Source of the DNA: Actinomycetales bacterium
Lineage (GTDB): Bacteria; Actinomycetota; Actinomycetes; S36-B12; UBA5976
Assembly: GCA_027484085.1 (NCBI GenBank)
Contig: JAIXQF010000004.1
Location: 320,162 to 384,161, forward strand
Length of the DNA stretch: 64,000 nucleotides
Reading direction: 5' to 3'
Below are positions 28,783 to 36,864 of this stretch, piece by piece. Both the position numbers and the translations under genes were made by a program. The stretch's first letter is position 1. Each line of letters opens with the position of its first letter. The notes under the pieces were generated by a model. It ran no database searches. It was given only the letters and a program-made list of their open reading frames with translations, and was not told where the DNA came from.

Positions 28783-28992
28783 CTATCGAGGGTTTTGAGT
28801 TACAAATTCGGCAGTGGATGAGTAAAGCTGCTGAATAAAACTTTCAAGCACCCTGTCTTCTACGCGCCATTGCCCGCGCGCACCAATTTTGATTGCAGGT
28901 AAAGCCCCAGTGCGCACGAGGGTGTAAACCTGCGCTGGAGCGATGTTCAAAAGTTCCGCAACATCGCTAAGAGTTAAGAATCTTGCAGCCAT
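28783..28992 (-). CDS. BldC-like / excisionase-family HTH DNA-binding protein
   Basis: 69 aa. Nearly the whole protein is one MerR-type winged HTH: FLTLSDVAELLNIAPAQVYT (helix-turn-helix), then LVRTGALPAIKIGARGQWRV (wing) and a C-terminal helix VLESFIQQLY. Size and arrangement match BldC and small AlpA/Xis-type proteins. The start at 28992 is placed where the family begins; the open frame extends 27 codons further. It is divergent from the SAF/ATPase pair with about 117 bp between them, a natural place for it to act. Confidence 0.82.
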   Translation of the reverse strand: MAARFLTLSDVAELLNIAPAQVYTLVRTGALPAIKIGARGQWRVEDRVLESFIQQLYSSTAEFVTQNPR

Positions 28993-29056
28993 ACCTAAAT
29001 CATGACTAATAACGAAAGTATGTTCAAAAAGTTTTCCACACATCTGAATAGTGAAT

Positions 29057-29082
29057 GTCACAACACGTCTCACCTATGTGAC
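29057..29082. promoter_or_regulatory. Dyad GTCACA-N14-TGTGAC between HTH and SAF genes
   Basis: Perfect 6-bp inverted arms with 14-nt spacing, 28 nt before the SAF start codon, in the region between divergent genes. Possible operator for the neighbouring HTH protein; by chance such short arms are not rare. Confidence 0.3.
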
Positions 29083-29109
29083 GATAAGAAAAAGTTTGGA
29101 GGAACTAAC

Positions 29110-29757
29110 ATGGCAATTCCACTTCGAATTGGTCAAGGTATGCCAAGGGCGCCGCTTGTAAAGACAAACCGAAAGACTCAAGATCCAAGACTGTGGCTGG
29201 GGATCCTTTTCATGTTTGCTGCGATGGCTATTGGTCAGTTAGTAGTGAGTAGCGCATCCGCTCGAGTGCCGGCAGTGACTCTGACTTCAAACATTGCTCA
29301 AGGCGCACAGATTAGGGCAAGTGATGTCAGCGCAGTTCAGGTATCGGTTCCGATGAGCGAAAATTTAGTTTCAATTCCAAGCGATGTTGTTGGAAAGATT
29401 GCCGCGACAAACTTGTTTGTCGGAGATTTAGTACGTGTCCATTCGATTTCAGATGGCTTCGAACCGGATGTTCGCGCGGTAAGTATTCCGATCCGTGCAG
29501 GTCATTTACCGCAGGTAAGTCCAGGCGAGAGGGTGGATATTTGGATGACTCCGAGCCTTGATGGCGTGGCACTACCTGGGCCCGCACAATTGATTATTCC
29601 TAGCGCTGTCATAGCCAGCGCTCCAGAATATGTTGATTCCGGAATGGACACCTCTGTCACAGTTTCGATTTCGCAAGAACAAGTGCAGGTATTGGTTCAA
29701 GCCATGCGCGATGGGCTAATTGATTTGGTAGCAATTCCAGCAGCAGGGAATCCATGA
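29110..29757 (+). CDS. SAF-domain membrane protein (CpaB-like)
   Basis: 215 aa. Basic N-terminus, one membrane helix (WLGILFMFAAMAIGQLVV, about 31-48), then a SAF domain: NIAQGAQIRASDVSAVQV, VGKIAATNLFVGDLV, and SIPIRAGHLPQVSPGERVDIWMTP. CpaB/RcpC proteins use SAF domains in Flp/Tad pilus assembly, but no tadA, flp or cpaF gene is in the window. GGAGG 7 nt before ATG 29110 fixes the start; upstream in-frame codons are not family-like. The ATPase gene overlaps its stop by 4 nt. Confidence 0.82.
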   Translation: MAIPLRIGQGMPRAPLVKTNRKTQDPRLWLGILFMFAAMAIGQLVVSSASARVPAVTLTSNIAQGAQIRASDVSAVQVSVPMSENLVSIPSDVVGKIAATNLFVGDLVRVHSISDGFEPDVRAVSIPIRAGHLPQVSPGERVDIWMTPSLDGVALPGPAQLIIPSAVIASAPEYVDSGMDTSVTVSISQEQVQVLVQAMRDGLIDLVAIPAAGNP

Positions 29758-30986
29758 TGAAAAATTTGATAGCAGCTCTTGGCGTAGTGGATTGGGAAGC
29801 GCAGTTTGTTAGTGGGTTAGGTCACCCCATGTTTGGCTTGCAGGTGCAACGAAGATGCGTTGATGGCGTTGATGTCAGAGCTGCGATACAGGTTCTCGAT
29901 TGTCAGGGCGTCTTGGTTTCGGATGCCACACCACGAATCAGTCAAGATCTTGTTACGGAATTATCCGAAAAGAACATCATGTTGATCGCAATTACAGCTG
30001 ATGTTGAACATTGGCAGAATCTAGGAGTAGACCATTGCATTGAACTTGATCCAAAGAATCCACTGTCTGGACTTAAGCAAGTTTCGGAAGTTATGCGTGG
30101 TGAGACTCAAGCAATTGAGCCAGTAATTGAACCTAAAGGAACGCTAATCGCAGTTGCGGGGTTCGGTGGGTCTTGTGGCCGAACCATGGCGGTCAAAGAG
30201 GTCGGTTGGCAGTTGGCGAAACTCGGTGCCAAGACCTGCATGGTTGATGCCGACACTCATGGACCATCACTTGATCAAGAACTAGGTTACGAGCCGAACC
30301 AAAATGGCTTACTTGAATTATGCAGAGCTATTGAGAAAAAGAAATCAGTAACTCAAACTCATTTCGACTTGCTCCCCACACCTGCCGAAAATTTATCGTT
30401 AGTTGCTGGCTTGCCAAGAGTTTCGCGCTGGACAGATTTGCGTGTCAGTACATTGCGAGAAGTATGGCGCGAATCCAAGGAAGCCTTCGATGTTGTTCTG
30501 GCGGACATTGGTGGCGTACTGGAATTTGATAACAGCTTGCAGCATGAAACTTCGCTACCTCGTCGTCATGCGGCAGCGTTAACTGCACTTAACTCTGCAT
30601 CAATCACTTTGATTTGCGCCAGGGCAGACAGTGTTGGTATTGCCAGACTAGTTCGGGGCTATTTGGAATTTCATGAATTGTTTGCCCACACTGAAGTTCA
30701 TGTTTTGCTTTGGGGTGTTACGAGTGAAGCTCATAGAAAAGATGTTAAAACTGCCGTAAGCCGTCACACCGGAATTGCCTCAATTTTTGATACTTCGCAT
30801 AACTTTGAGATCACAAGCAAGGCCTTGAAGCAAAACACTTTTATCAGCAAGCTTGATCCAAAAACTGAAGTCACAAAGGAGTTTGAATCGATTTCCAAAA
30901 TCATCTATCAAGATCTTGGCATTCAAATCCCAATTCAAATGTCCAGTAGAAAACCAATTCGCAGCTTGTTGAAGCGCGCTGCCTAG
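29754..30986 (+). CDS. MinD/CpaE-like ATPase with altered P-loop
   Basis: 410 aa. Residues 1-125 resemble the receiver-like N-terminal domain of CpaE (VLDCQGVLVSDA, LIAITADVEHW, GVDHCIELD). The ATPase part follows: GFGGSCGRT (136-144) stands where MinD/ParA have KGGxGKT, so both the deviant-Walker Lys and the canonical P-loop Lys are replaced (GRT instead of GKT). MVDADTHGPSLDQELG (163-178) and DVVLADIGG match the following Walker A' and Walker B regions. Actinobacterial CpaE relatives with GRT loops exist, so it may still bind nucleotide. Coupled to the SAF gene by a 4-nt overlap. Confidence 0.8.
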   Translation: MMKNLIAALGVVDWEAQFVSGLGHPMFGLQVQRRCVDGVDVRAAIQVLDCQGVLVSDATPRISQDLVTELSEKNIMLIAITADVEHWQNLGVDHCIELDPKNPLSGLKQVSEVMRGETQAIEPVIEPKGTLIAVAGFGGSCGRTMAVKEVGWQLAKLGAKTCMVDADTHGPSLDQELGYEPNQNGLLELCRAIEKKKSVTQTHFDLLPTPAENLSLVAGLPRVSRWTDLRVSTLREVWRESKEAFDVVLADIGGVLEFDNSLQHETSLPRRHAAALTALNSASITLICARADSVGIARLVRGYLEFHELFAHTEVHVLLWGVTSEAHRKDVKTAVSRHTGIASIFDTSHNFEITSKALKQNTFISKLDPKTEVTKEFESISKIIYQDLGIQIPIQMSSRKPIRSLLKRAA

Positions 30987-30993
30987 CGAGTTA

Positions 30994-32190
30994 CTACTTC
31001 AGCAAGTCTTGAACTCTGGAAATTCCTTCGATTAAATCGTCATCACCCAACGCGTAGGAAAGTCTGATATAGCCGGGAGTTCCAAAAGCTTCGCCTGGGA
31101 CAACTGCTACTTCGACTTCATCAAGAATCAATGACGACAGTTCAGCAGACGTCGTTGGCACTTTGCCGCGAATCTCTCTGCCCAACAGGTTCTTTACTGA
31201 TGGGTAAACGTAGAACGCACCTTCTGGCTCAGGACAATTAACGCCTTCGATTTCATTTAGCATCTTGGTAATTAATTGTCTGCGACGATCAAATGCAACT
31301 TTCATTTCATCAACGGCGGACAAGTCACCCGAAACTGCGGCTAAGGCTGCAATTTGAGAAACGTTTGCAACATTTGAAGTGGCATGCGACTGCAAGTTAG
31401 TTGCAGCCTTAACAATGTCGTTAGGTCCGATCATCCAGCCCACGCGCCAGCCAGTCATGGCATAAGTTTTTGCAACACCATTCACGACAATGCATTTGTC
31501 AGCTAACTCAGGAACCAAAACAGGCATTGAAGAAAATTCGGCGTCGCCATAAACCAAGTGTTCGTAAATTTCATCCGTCACAACCCAGATGCCTTTTTCA
31601 ACAGCCCACTGACCGATTGCTTCAACTTCGGCAGGTGAGTAAACCGCACCGGTTGGATTACTTGGAGATACAAACACCAACGCCTTAGTTTTTGGAGTTA
31701 GTGCTTGTTCAAGTTGTGCGATGGATGTGCGGTAGCCAGTTGATTCATCAGTCATGATTTCGACAGGAACACCGCCGGCCAAGCTAATCGACTCTGGATA
31801 AGTTGTCCAATAAGGAGCAGGAAGCAAAACTTCATCGCCTGGATCAAGCAATGCAGCGAATGCGTTGTATAAAGCCTGCTTGCCACCATTAGTAATGAGA
31901 ACCTGACTTGGATCAACGACAAAACCAGAATCACGCAGGGTCTTCGCGGCAATTGCTGACTTTAGCTCGGGCAAACCGCCCGCTGGGGTGTAGCGATGCC
32001 ATTTTGGGTCCCGACAAGCGGCAACCGCGGCTTCGACTATGTAGTCAGGGGTTGGGAAGTCTGGTTCACCAGCGCCAAAGCCAATAACTGGCCGGCCAGC
32101 TGCCTTTAATGCCTTAGCTTTGGCGTCTACAGCTAAGGTTGCGGACTCTGCAATTGCCCCAATTCGGGCCGAAACTCTAGGTTTGTTCAC
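30994..32190 (-). CDS. aspC: Class I PLP aminotransferase, aspartate aminotransferase type
   Basis: 398 aa. Fold type I aminotransferase (AspAT subgroup Ib): [47 protein letters not shown] and [17 protein letters not shown] with the PLP Schiff-base Lys. Predicted to interconvert aspartate and oxaloacetate with glutamate/2-oxoglutarate; prephenate activity is possible for subgroup Ib. GTG start. An aminotransferase of this kind beside tRNA-Trp and secE is standard in actinobacteria. Confidence 0.9.
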   Translation of the reverse strand: MNKPRVSARIGAIAESATLAVDAKAKALKAAGRPVIGFGAGEPDFPTPDYIVEAAVAACRDPKWHRYTPAGGLPELKSAIAAKTLRDSGFVVDPSQVLITNGGKQALYNAFAALLDPGDEVLLPAPYWTTYPESISLAGGVPVEIMTDESTGYRTSIAQLEQALTPKTKALVFVSPSNPTGAVYSPAEVEAIGQWAVEKGIWVVTDEIYEHLVYGDAEFSSMPVLVPELADKCIVVNGVAKTYAMTGWRVGWMIGPNDIVKAATNLQSHATSNVANVSQIAALAAVSGDLSAVDEMKVAFDRRRQLITKMLNEIEGVNCPEPEGAFYVYPSVKNLLGREIRGKVPTTSAELSSLILDEVEVAVVPGEAFGTPGYIRLSYALGDDDLIEGISRVQDLLK

Positions 32191-32356
32191 GCGCTCAAGT
32201 ATTGCCTATTTGGCGCGTTCTGGCATTACCGGGGTTGCAAAACCGTGGTTTTTGCTCCACCAAAAATGGGTCTAGACTTGACTCTCCGACACAATTCTTA
32301 GTCTGCGTAAGCGTGCCTAGAAACAGGTAGGCGAGTGCGGATGGAAATTGTGCCAG

Positions 32357-32429
32357 AGGGTCGTGGCTCAATTGGTAGAGCACCGGTCTCCAAAACCGGT
32401 GGTTGGGGGTTCAAGTCCCTCCGGCCCTG
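32357..32429 (+). tRNA. tRNA-Trp (anticodon CCA)
   Basis: Acceptor AGGGTCG with CGGCCCT (one T-G wobble), D arm GCTC/GAGC, anticodon stem CCGGT/ACCGG with loop CTCCAAA giving CCA, T arm GGGGT/CCTCC with TTCAAGT, discriminator G73. The 3' CCA is not encoded (the next bases are CTGC). It is immediately upstream of secE, the usual actinobacterial place. Confidence 0.95.
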
Positions 32430-32490
32430 CTGCAAGAAGTAAGAAAAGATTTCGAAAGTCAATAAAGAACTGGTGGAGAAAGGAAAGACA

Positions 32491-32706
32491 GTGAGTGTAA
32501 ACAGCACAGAGCGTCTTGGTTTGTTTGGTCGCATTTCACTTTTCTTGCGCCAAGTGATGTTCGAATTAAAGAAAGTTGTTTGGCCGACCAAAGAACAACT
32601 TGTTACTTACACAGCTGTAGTGATCGTGTTTGTCACCATCATGGGTCTGATCATCGCAGCTCTGGATTTTGCATTCGTTCAACTCGTTCTACTTGTTTTC
32701 GGTTAG
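32491..32706 (+). CDS. secE: Preprotein translocase subunit SecE
   Basis: 71 aa, the one-TM short form. Amphipathic N-terminal helix RISLFLRQVMFELKKVVWPTKEQL carries the conserved K-K-V-x-W-P motif, followed by one membrane helix. It clamps SecY in the translocon. GTG at 32491, 6 nt after AGGA, is preferred over GTG at 32473. The frequently adjacent rpmG (L33) is absent here. Confidence 0.95.
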   Translation: MSVNSTERLGLFGRISLFLRQVMFELKKVVWPTKEQLVTYTAVVIVFVTIMGLIIAALDFAFVQLVLLVFG

Positions 32707-32727
32707 TCGTTAGGTAAGGAAATATAA

Positions 32728-33627
32728 GTGTCTGAATCACCGTTCTTAGAAGCAGTAGCTCCACAGGCAGATGATGCTGCGTCATCAGTCGCTGTTGACA
32801 TGCCAATTTCTAACGAAGAAGCAATTGAAGCAACAGACGTTGCTTATGATGGCGCCACCGATTTTGACCTAGATGGCGAAGTTTCAACAACTTCTGCCGA
32901 AGACAACTTTGACCTATCTGCTGCTGTGGAAGCTGAGCTTGCAACTGAAGAAGTTGCAGTTGAAGAAGCATCTTCAGATGCATCATCTGCAGATGAAGAT
33001 GAAGATCCAGTCGTAGCCTTCCGCGCCCGCTTGGAATCACAAATCGGTGATTGGTTTGTAATTCACTCATACGCCGGTTTTGAAAATCGCGTAAAGCAAA
33101 ACTTAGAAACCCGTGCAGTCTCCCTAAACATGGAGGACTACATCTACGAAGTAAACGTTCCTGCTGAGGAAGTTACTGAAATCAAGAATGGTGTTCGCAA
33201 GCAGGTAAAGCGCAACAAGTTCCCAGGATACGTTTTGGTCCGCATGGATCTAACTGATGAATCATGGGGCGTTGTTCGTCACACACCAGGCGTAACAGGA
33301 TTCGTAGGACAGGGCCATAACCCAGCACCACTTTCAATTGACGAAGCCTTCGATATGCTTCGCCCTACTCAGCAAAAGGCAATCGCATCGGTTGCAACAG
33401 CTGCTGCTGCATCAGCCAGCGAAAAGGGTGGCAACACAACTGGTGCCAAGATCGACATCGATCTAAACATTGGCGATTCAGTAACTGTGGTTGATGGACC
33501 ATTTGCCACATTGCACGCAACGATTTCCGAGATCAACTTGGATGCACAAAAGGTCGTAGGTCTCGTTGAGATCTTCGGTCGTGAAACTCCTGTGGAACTG
33601 GGCTTCAACCAGATTCACAAGAACTAA
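32728..33627 (+). CDS. nusG: Transcription termination/antitermination factor NusG
   Basis: 299 aa, longer than the roughly 180 aa of E. coli NusG because of a very acidic, Ala-rich N-terminal extension (residues 1-95), a feature of many actinobacterial NusG proteins. The NGN domain starts at [20 protein letters not shown], with FPGYVLVRM and [12 protein letters not shown]; a KOW domain occupies about 243-299 ([19 protein letters not shown]). It binds RNA polymerase and couples to S10 or Rho. GTG start, 21 nt after secE. Confidence 0.95.
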   Translation: MSESPFLEAVAPQADDAASSVAVDMPISNEEAIEATDVAYDGATDFDLDGEVSTTSAEDNFDLSAAVEAELATEEVAVEEASSDASSADEDEDPVVAFRARLESQIGDWFVIHSYAGFENRVKQNLETRAVSLNMEDYIYEVNVPAEEVTEIKNGVRKQVKRNKFPGYVLVRMDLTDESWGVVRHTPGVTGFVGQGHNPAPLSIDEAFDMLRPTQQKAIASVATAAAASASEKGGNTTGAKIDIDLNIGDSVTVVDGPFATLHATISEINLDAQKVVGLVEIFGRETPVELGFNQIHKN

Positions 33628-33660
33628 AGAAACAACGAAAAGAAAAAGGACGCGATAGAC

Positions 33661-34092
33661 ATGGCCCCAAAGAAAAAGGTCACTGGACTTATCAAGTTGC
33701 AGATCAAGGCCGGAGAAGCAAACCCTGCTCCACCGGTTGGTCCAGCGCTTGGTCAGCACGGTGTAAACATCATGGACTTCTGCAAGGCGTACAACGCTGC
33801 AACAGAGTCACAGCGTGGAAATGTAATCCCAGTTGAAATTACGGTTTACGAAGACCGTTCCTTCGACTTTGTTACAAAGACACCACCAGCAGCACGAATG
33901 ATCCTCAAGGCCGCAGGCGTTGAAAAAGGTTCAGGCGTTCCGCACACAACAAAAGTTGCAAACATCAGCCAGGATCAGGTGCGCGAAATCGCCCAGACCA
34001 AAATGGTTGACCTCAATGCCAATGACATTGATGCTGCAATGAAGATCATCGAAGGTACTGCCCGCTCAATGGGCATCACAGTCGGTAAATAA
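33661..34092 (+). CDS. rplK: 50S ribosomal protein L11
   Basis: 143 aa, full length. Builds the stalk base with 23S rRNA at the GTPase centre and is needed for RelA activation. Family motifs: [23 protein letters not shown] region split across the N-terminus, then [13 protein letters not shown] and the C-terminal [16 protein letters not shown]. The thiostrepton-contact proline-rich segment is intact. Preceded by AAAAAGGA and followed 62 nt later by rplA. Confidence 0.97.
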   Translation: MAPKKKVTGLIKLQIKAGEANPAPPVGPALGQHGVNIMDFCKAYNAATESQRGNVIPVEITVYEDRSFDFVTKTPPAARMILKAAGVEKGSGVPHTTKVANISQDQVREIAQTKMVDLNANDIDAAMKIIEGTARSMGITVGK

Positions 34093-34154
34093 TCCATCCC
34101 AGTGGGAGAGCACTTCATGCTCGCACCACGAACTCCAACGAAAGAGGAGAAAAC

Positions 34155-34871
34155 ATGAAGCACGGTAAGGCGTACAACAAGTCCGCAGCAACAATTGATA
34201 AAGATCATCTTTACAGCCCACTGGCCGCAGCCCGTTTGGCAAAAGCTGGAGCTACAAGCACCAAGTTTGACCAGACCGTTGAAGTAGCAATGCTGCTTGG
34301 CGTGGATCCTCGTAAAGCTGATCAGATGGTGCGAAGCACCGTTAACCTTCCACACGGAACCGGCAAGACCGCACGCGTCTTGGTTATTGCCGCCGGTGAA
34401 AAGGCTGACGAAGCTCGCGCTGCTGGCGCCGACTTTGTCGGTGTCGACGACCTAATCACCAATATCGAAGGTGGCTGGACTGATTTTGATGCAGTTGTAG
34501 CAACACCAGATCTAATGGGCAAGGTAGGTCGTCTAGGTAAGGTGCTTGGTCCACGTAACTTGATGCCAAACCCAAAGACCGGAACTGTAACGCTAAACGT
34601 TGGTAAGGCAGTTGAAGATATTAAGGGCGGCAAGATCGAATTCCGCGTTGATAAGCATTCAAACCTTCACTTCATCATTGGCAAGGCATCCTTCACAGAG
34701 CAGCAGCTAGTTGAAAACTACGCAGCAGCCCTTGACGAAGTACTTCGTGTGAAGCCATCCAGCTCAAAGGGTCGCTACATCAAGAAGGCTGTAATTTCCA
34801 CAACTATGGGCGTTGGAATTCAAGTTGATCCAAACAAAACCCGTAACTTGATGGTTGAAGACGAAGACTAA
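34155..34871 (+). CDS. rplA: 50S ribosomal protein L1
   Basis: 238 aa. L1-stalk protein that helps release E-site tRNA and usually represses its own L11-L1 operon. Typical residues: [40 protein letters not shown] and VRSTVNL-type RNA contacts. Strong AGAGGAG site 6 nt before the ATG. Transcription probably ends at the hairpin beginning at 34881, which is shared with the convergent antitoxin-like gene. Confidence 0.97.
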   Translation: MKHGKAYNKSAATIDKDHLYSPLAAARLAKAGATSTKFDQTVEVAMLLGVDPRKADQMVRSTVNLPHGTGKTARVLVIAAGEKADEARAAGADFVGVDDLITNIEGGWTDFDAVVATPDLMGKVGRLGKVLGPRNLMPNPKTGTVTLNVGKAVEDIKGGKIEFRVDKHSNLHFIIGKASFTEQQLVENYAAALDEVLRVKPSSSKGRYIKKAVISTTMGVGIQVDPNKTRNLMVEDED

Positions 34872-34880
34872 AGAACTTAG

Positions 34881-34920
34881 AAAACTGGCCGGCATCATTC
34901 GATGTCGGCCAGTTTTGTTT
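34881..34920. terminator. Bidirectional terminator between rplA and the antitoxin-like gene
   Basis: Stem AAAACTGGCCG / CGGCCAGTTTT extended by GCATC/GATGT with one wobble, loop ATTC, then GTTTT on the plus strand. The A-tract on the left side gives a T-run on the minus strand, so it can end both rplKA and the opposing pair. It nearly touches the stop codon of the minus-strand gene. Confidence 0.85.
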
Positions 34921-35210
34921 TACGCAGACTTTTTTGGCTTCTTTTTGACAATCGCACCGTAACGTTGCCGAGCTGCTTCGCCAGAGGTTCCGAGTATTTG
35001 TCCAATTAGTTTCCAAGACATGTTTTCTGATCGCGCCTTGACTACAAGTTCAGCAATCGAATTCTCCAGCGCTGATTTTTGCTGCCCAGCTGCCCAGAGC
35101 GCGTTGAAGGTGGCGCTATCAATAGCATCTTCGGAACCCGTCGGATAGTCCTCGAACTGTTTTGCATAAAAATCTGCTTGATCTATCAGCTCACTTAAAG
35201 ATCTAGGCAT
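34920..35210 (-). CDS. Putative antitoxin with C-terminal HTH
   Basis: 96 aa. Helical protein: SLSELIDQADFYAKQFEDYP at the N-terminus, a long helix ALENSIAELVVKARSENMSW, then an HTH-like WKLIGQILGTSGEAARQRYG followed by a basic tail KKKPKKSA. Small proteins ending in S(W/H)xxIGxxLGxSxxAAxQRYG pair with a toxin-like gene in many actinobacteria. Its start overlaps the stop region of the upstream partner by 8 nt. It probably binds DNA and autoregulates. Function is inferred from arrangement and HTH. Confidence 0.68.
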   Translation of the reverse strand: MPRSLSELIDQADFYAKQFEDYPTGSEDAIDSATFNALWAAGQQKSALENSIAELVVKARSENMSWKLIGQILGTSGEAARQRYGAIVKKKPKKSA

Positions 35211-35442
35211 GGTTTCTCACAAATCCTTTCCGCAACCGCATAGCGTGAACGATTGACCAATCTTGCGCAATTTTGACAATCCCCAACTCAAGTAAGATTC
35301 CATTTTCCGCTGGCCCAACATAGACCAGGCCATCCTTAGGGTGGGGTCGAACTTCAATGAAGTTTCGATAGGCATGCAAGATGTCCGACTTTTGAATGCC
35401 GTGCTTGTAGGCACTGGAAAGAATCCTTGGGTCGTTTGGCAC
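35203..35442 (-). CDS. Putative toxin partner
   Basis: 79 aa. Compact basic protein: RILSSAYKHGIQKSDILHAYRNFIE, then VYVGPAENGILLELGIVKIAQDWSIVHAMRLRKGF. The KHGI-x-DI-HA-RN and GP...G..LE......IHAMR pattern resembles a small actinobacterial family encoded with HTH antitoxins. I do not recognise a named family with certainty (BrnT- or HigB-like folds are possible). GTG start, no clear ribosome-binding site. The toxin is the first gene, as in HigBA-type operons. Promoter and palindromes lie directly upstream. Confidence 0.65.
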   Translation of the reverse strand: MPNDPRILSSAYKHGIQKSDILHAYRNFIEVRPHPKDGLVYVGPAENGILLELGIVKIAQDWSIVHAMRLRKGFVRNHA

Positions 35443-35447
35443 GGCGA

Positions 35448-35459
35448 CAAGTTAACTTG
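35448..35459. promoter_or_regulatory. Operator-like palindrome 1 (CAAGTTAACTTG)
   Basis: Perfect 12-bp palindrome 6 bp upstream of the toxin-like start codon and downstream of the predicted -10 element, covering the presumed early transcribed region. Confidence 0.65.
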
Positions 35460-35468
35460 CATGGATCA

Positions 35469-35499
35469 AGTATAGCAAGTTAACTTGCGAAAGTGTGAA
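35469..35499 (-). promoter_or_regulatory. Predicted promoter of the TA-like pair
   Basis: On the minus strand: TTCACA (35499-35494), 19-bp spacer, TATACT (35474-35469). The predicted start of transcription near 35462 leaves a leader of about 20 nt. One palindrome lies in the spacer and the other just downstream of the -10. Confidence 0.45.
35475..35488. promoter_or_regulatory. Operator-like palindrome 2 (GCAAGTTAACTTGC)
   Basis: Perfect 14-bp palindrome with the same core as the site at 35448, centre-to-centre about 28 bp. It occupies the spacer between -35 and -10 of the predicted minus-strand promoter. Confidence 0.65.
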
Positions 35500-35538
35500 T
35501 AGATCGTAAGTGTGGATCAACAGCGCTAAGTCCTGGTT

Positions 35539-35568
35539 TTGACTTGGTGGGTCCCCAGCATCTAAAGT
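35539..35568 (+). promoter_or_regulatory. Predicted rplJL promoter
   Basis: TTGACT, 18-bp spacer, TAAAGT. It lies just upstream of the structured L10 leader and downstream of the TA-like pair, so rplJL would not depend on the rplKA transcript that ends at 34881-34920. Confidence 0.45.
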
Positions 35569-35574
35569 TCAAGA

Positions 35575-35734
35575 GAACAAACCGAAGACCGCCGGTCCTT
35601 TCTGGGAAACCAAAAGGGCTAAGGCTCCTGAATCGGAGCGCCAGCGTAGGTGATGTAAGAAGTACAGCATTATTGCTGGTTTCATGCCTCGCTTACGCGG
35701 GGCTTTTTTCATGGGCCACTACATAAGGAGCACC
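35575..35734 (+). ncRNA. L10 (rplJ) mRNA leader
   Basis: About 160 nt of structured leader before rplJ: a GACCGCCGGTC segment, GGGCTAAGGCTCC, the small stem CAGCA/TGCTG (35665-35678), and a terminator-like hairpin at its end. In many bacteria this region binds the L10(L7/L12) complex to regulate rplJL (Rfam L10 leader). Boundaries are approximate; a covariance-model search would decide. Confidence 0.5.
35686..35709 (+). terminator. Terminator-like hairpin (possible attenuator) before rplJ
   Basis: Stem GCCTCGC / GCGGGGC (one T-G pair) with loop TTAC, followed by TTTTTT, ending 25 nt before the rplJ start codon. Placed after the leader and before the ribosome-binding site, it would act on rplJL transcription itself. 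Confidence 0.7.
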
Positions 35735-36418
35735 ATGGCACGCGCTGACAAGGCCGCTGCAGTAGCTGAGATCACGGAAGAATTCCGCGCCTCTAACGCT
35801 GCCGTCTTGACTGAGTACCGCGGTTTGACTGTGGGTCAACTCAAGCAACTTCGCCGTTCGCTTGGAGAAGACACCACTTACGCCGTAGTCAAGAACACGC
35901 TGACAAAAATCGCAGCAAAAGATGCTGGTGTTGTAGGTTTCGACGACTTGCTCGTTGGCCCAACTGCAATCGCATTCATCAAGGGTGACGCTGTCGCTGC
36001 CGCAAAGGGCATCGATACTTTCGCCAAAGAAAATCCACTCCTTGTTATCAAGGGCGGAATCATGGATGGAAAAATCCTGACCGCTGATGACATCAAGAAG
36101 TTGGCAAAGCTAGAGTCTCGCGAAGTTCTTCTGTCCAGAATCGCTGGCGCTGCAAATGCAACGCTTGCCAAGGCAGCAGCACTATTCCAGGCTCCGCTAT
36201 CACAGGCCGCTCGTACTATCGCTGCGCTTGAAGCAAAGGTGGCTTCTGAAACACCAGCCGCCGCCGCTCCAGCACCAGCTGCAGTCGAGGAAGTTGTGAC
36301 TGAAGCTCCTGCCGAAGAAGCAGTAGCTGAAGCACCACAAGAAGAAGCAGTAGAAGCACCCGCTGAAGCTGTCGAAGCTGAAGCTGCACCAGCAGCCGAG
36401 GAATCAACTGAGGGCTAG
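35735..36418 (+). CDS. rplJ: 50S ribosomal protein L10
   Basis: 227 aa. Anchors L7/L12 dimers to the ribosome stalk. Family start [17 protein letters not shown], then [14 protein letters not shown] and [12 protein letters not shown]. Residues about 178-227 form an Ala/Glu/Pro-rich tail beyond the normal L7/L12-binding helix, longer than in E. coli (165 aa). ATG at 35735 follows AAGGAG at 5-nt spacing; an upstream in-frame ATG (35684) falls inside the terminator hairpin and is rejected. Confidence 0.96.
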   Translation: MARADKAAAVAEITEEFRASNAAVLTEYRGLTVGQLKQLRRSLGEDTTYAVVKNTLTKIAAKDAGVVGFDDLLVGPTAIAFIKGDAVAAAKGIDTFAKENPLLVIKGGIMDGKILTADDIKKLAKLESREVLLSRIAGAANATLAKAAALFQAPLSQAARTIAALEAKVASETPAAAAPAPAAVEEVVTEAPAEEAVAEAPQEEAVEAPAEAVEAEAAPAAEESTEG

Positions 36419-36474
36419 GCCCCTCTCAGCAAGACATAACCGGGCCTAACGCCCCAAACCGGAAGGAAGCCATC

Positions 36475-36864
36475 ATGGCAAAGCTAAGCACCGATCAGTT
36501 GATCGACGCATTCAAGGAACTAACACTGATCGAACTTTCAGAGTTCGTTTCACAGTTTGAAGAAGTATTCAACGTAACCGCAGCAGCACCTGTTGCAGTT
36601 GCCGCAGCTCCAGCAGCTGGCGGCGGCGACGGTGGCGGCGCAGCATCAGATCAGGATGAATTCGATGTCATTCTTGAAGATGGTGGCGCACAGAAGATTG
36701 CAGTTATCAAGGAAGTACGTGCACTAACAAACCTTGGTCTTAAGGAAGCAAAGGACCTTGTAGAAGCAGCACCAAAGGCCATCCTTGAGAAGGTCAAGAA
36801 GGATGCAGCAGATGCAGCTAAGGCAGCTCTTGAAGGTGCCGGCGCAAAGGTAACAGTTAAATAA
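36475..36864 (+). CDS. rplL: 50S ribosomal protein L7/L12
   Basis: 129 aa. N-terminal dimerisation helices ([20 protein letters not shown]), Ala/Gly-rich hinge (about 40-60) and the factor-binding C-terminal domain ([37 protein letters not shown]). Recruits EF-Tu and EF-G. Its last codons lie inside a perfect 26-bp palindrome. Confidence 0.97.
   Translation: MAKLSTDQLIDAFKELTLIELSEFVSQFEEVFNVTAAAPVAVAAAPAAGGGDGGGAASDQDEFDVILEDGGAQKIAVIKEVRALTNLGLKEAKDLVEAAPKAILEKVKKDAADAAKAALEGAGAKVTVK

Noticed and set aside
28783-29073. Extended N-terminus of the HTH protein
   Set aside because: The extra 27 residues have no family match and cover the intergenic promoter region; the conserved start is at 28992.
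30994-32190. Histidinol-phosphate aminotransferase instead of AspC
   Set aside because: The motifs, length and the aspC-tRNA-Trp-secE neighbourhood fit the aspartate aminotransferase subgroup better.
35217-35462. Alternative 81-codon frame overlapping the toxin-like gene
   Set aside because: It is out of frame with the coupled pair and would start inside the palindrome; the 79-aa frame has a family-like pattern.
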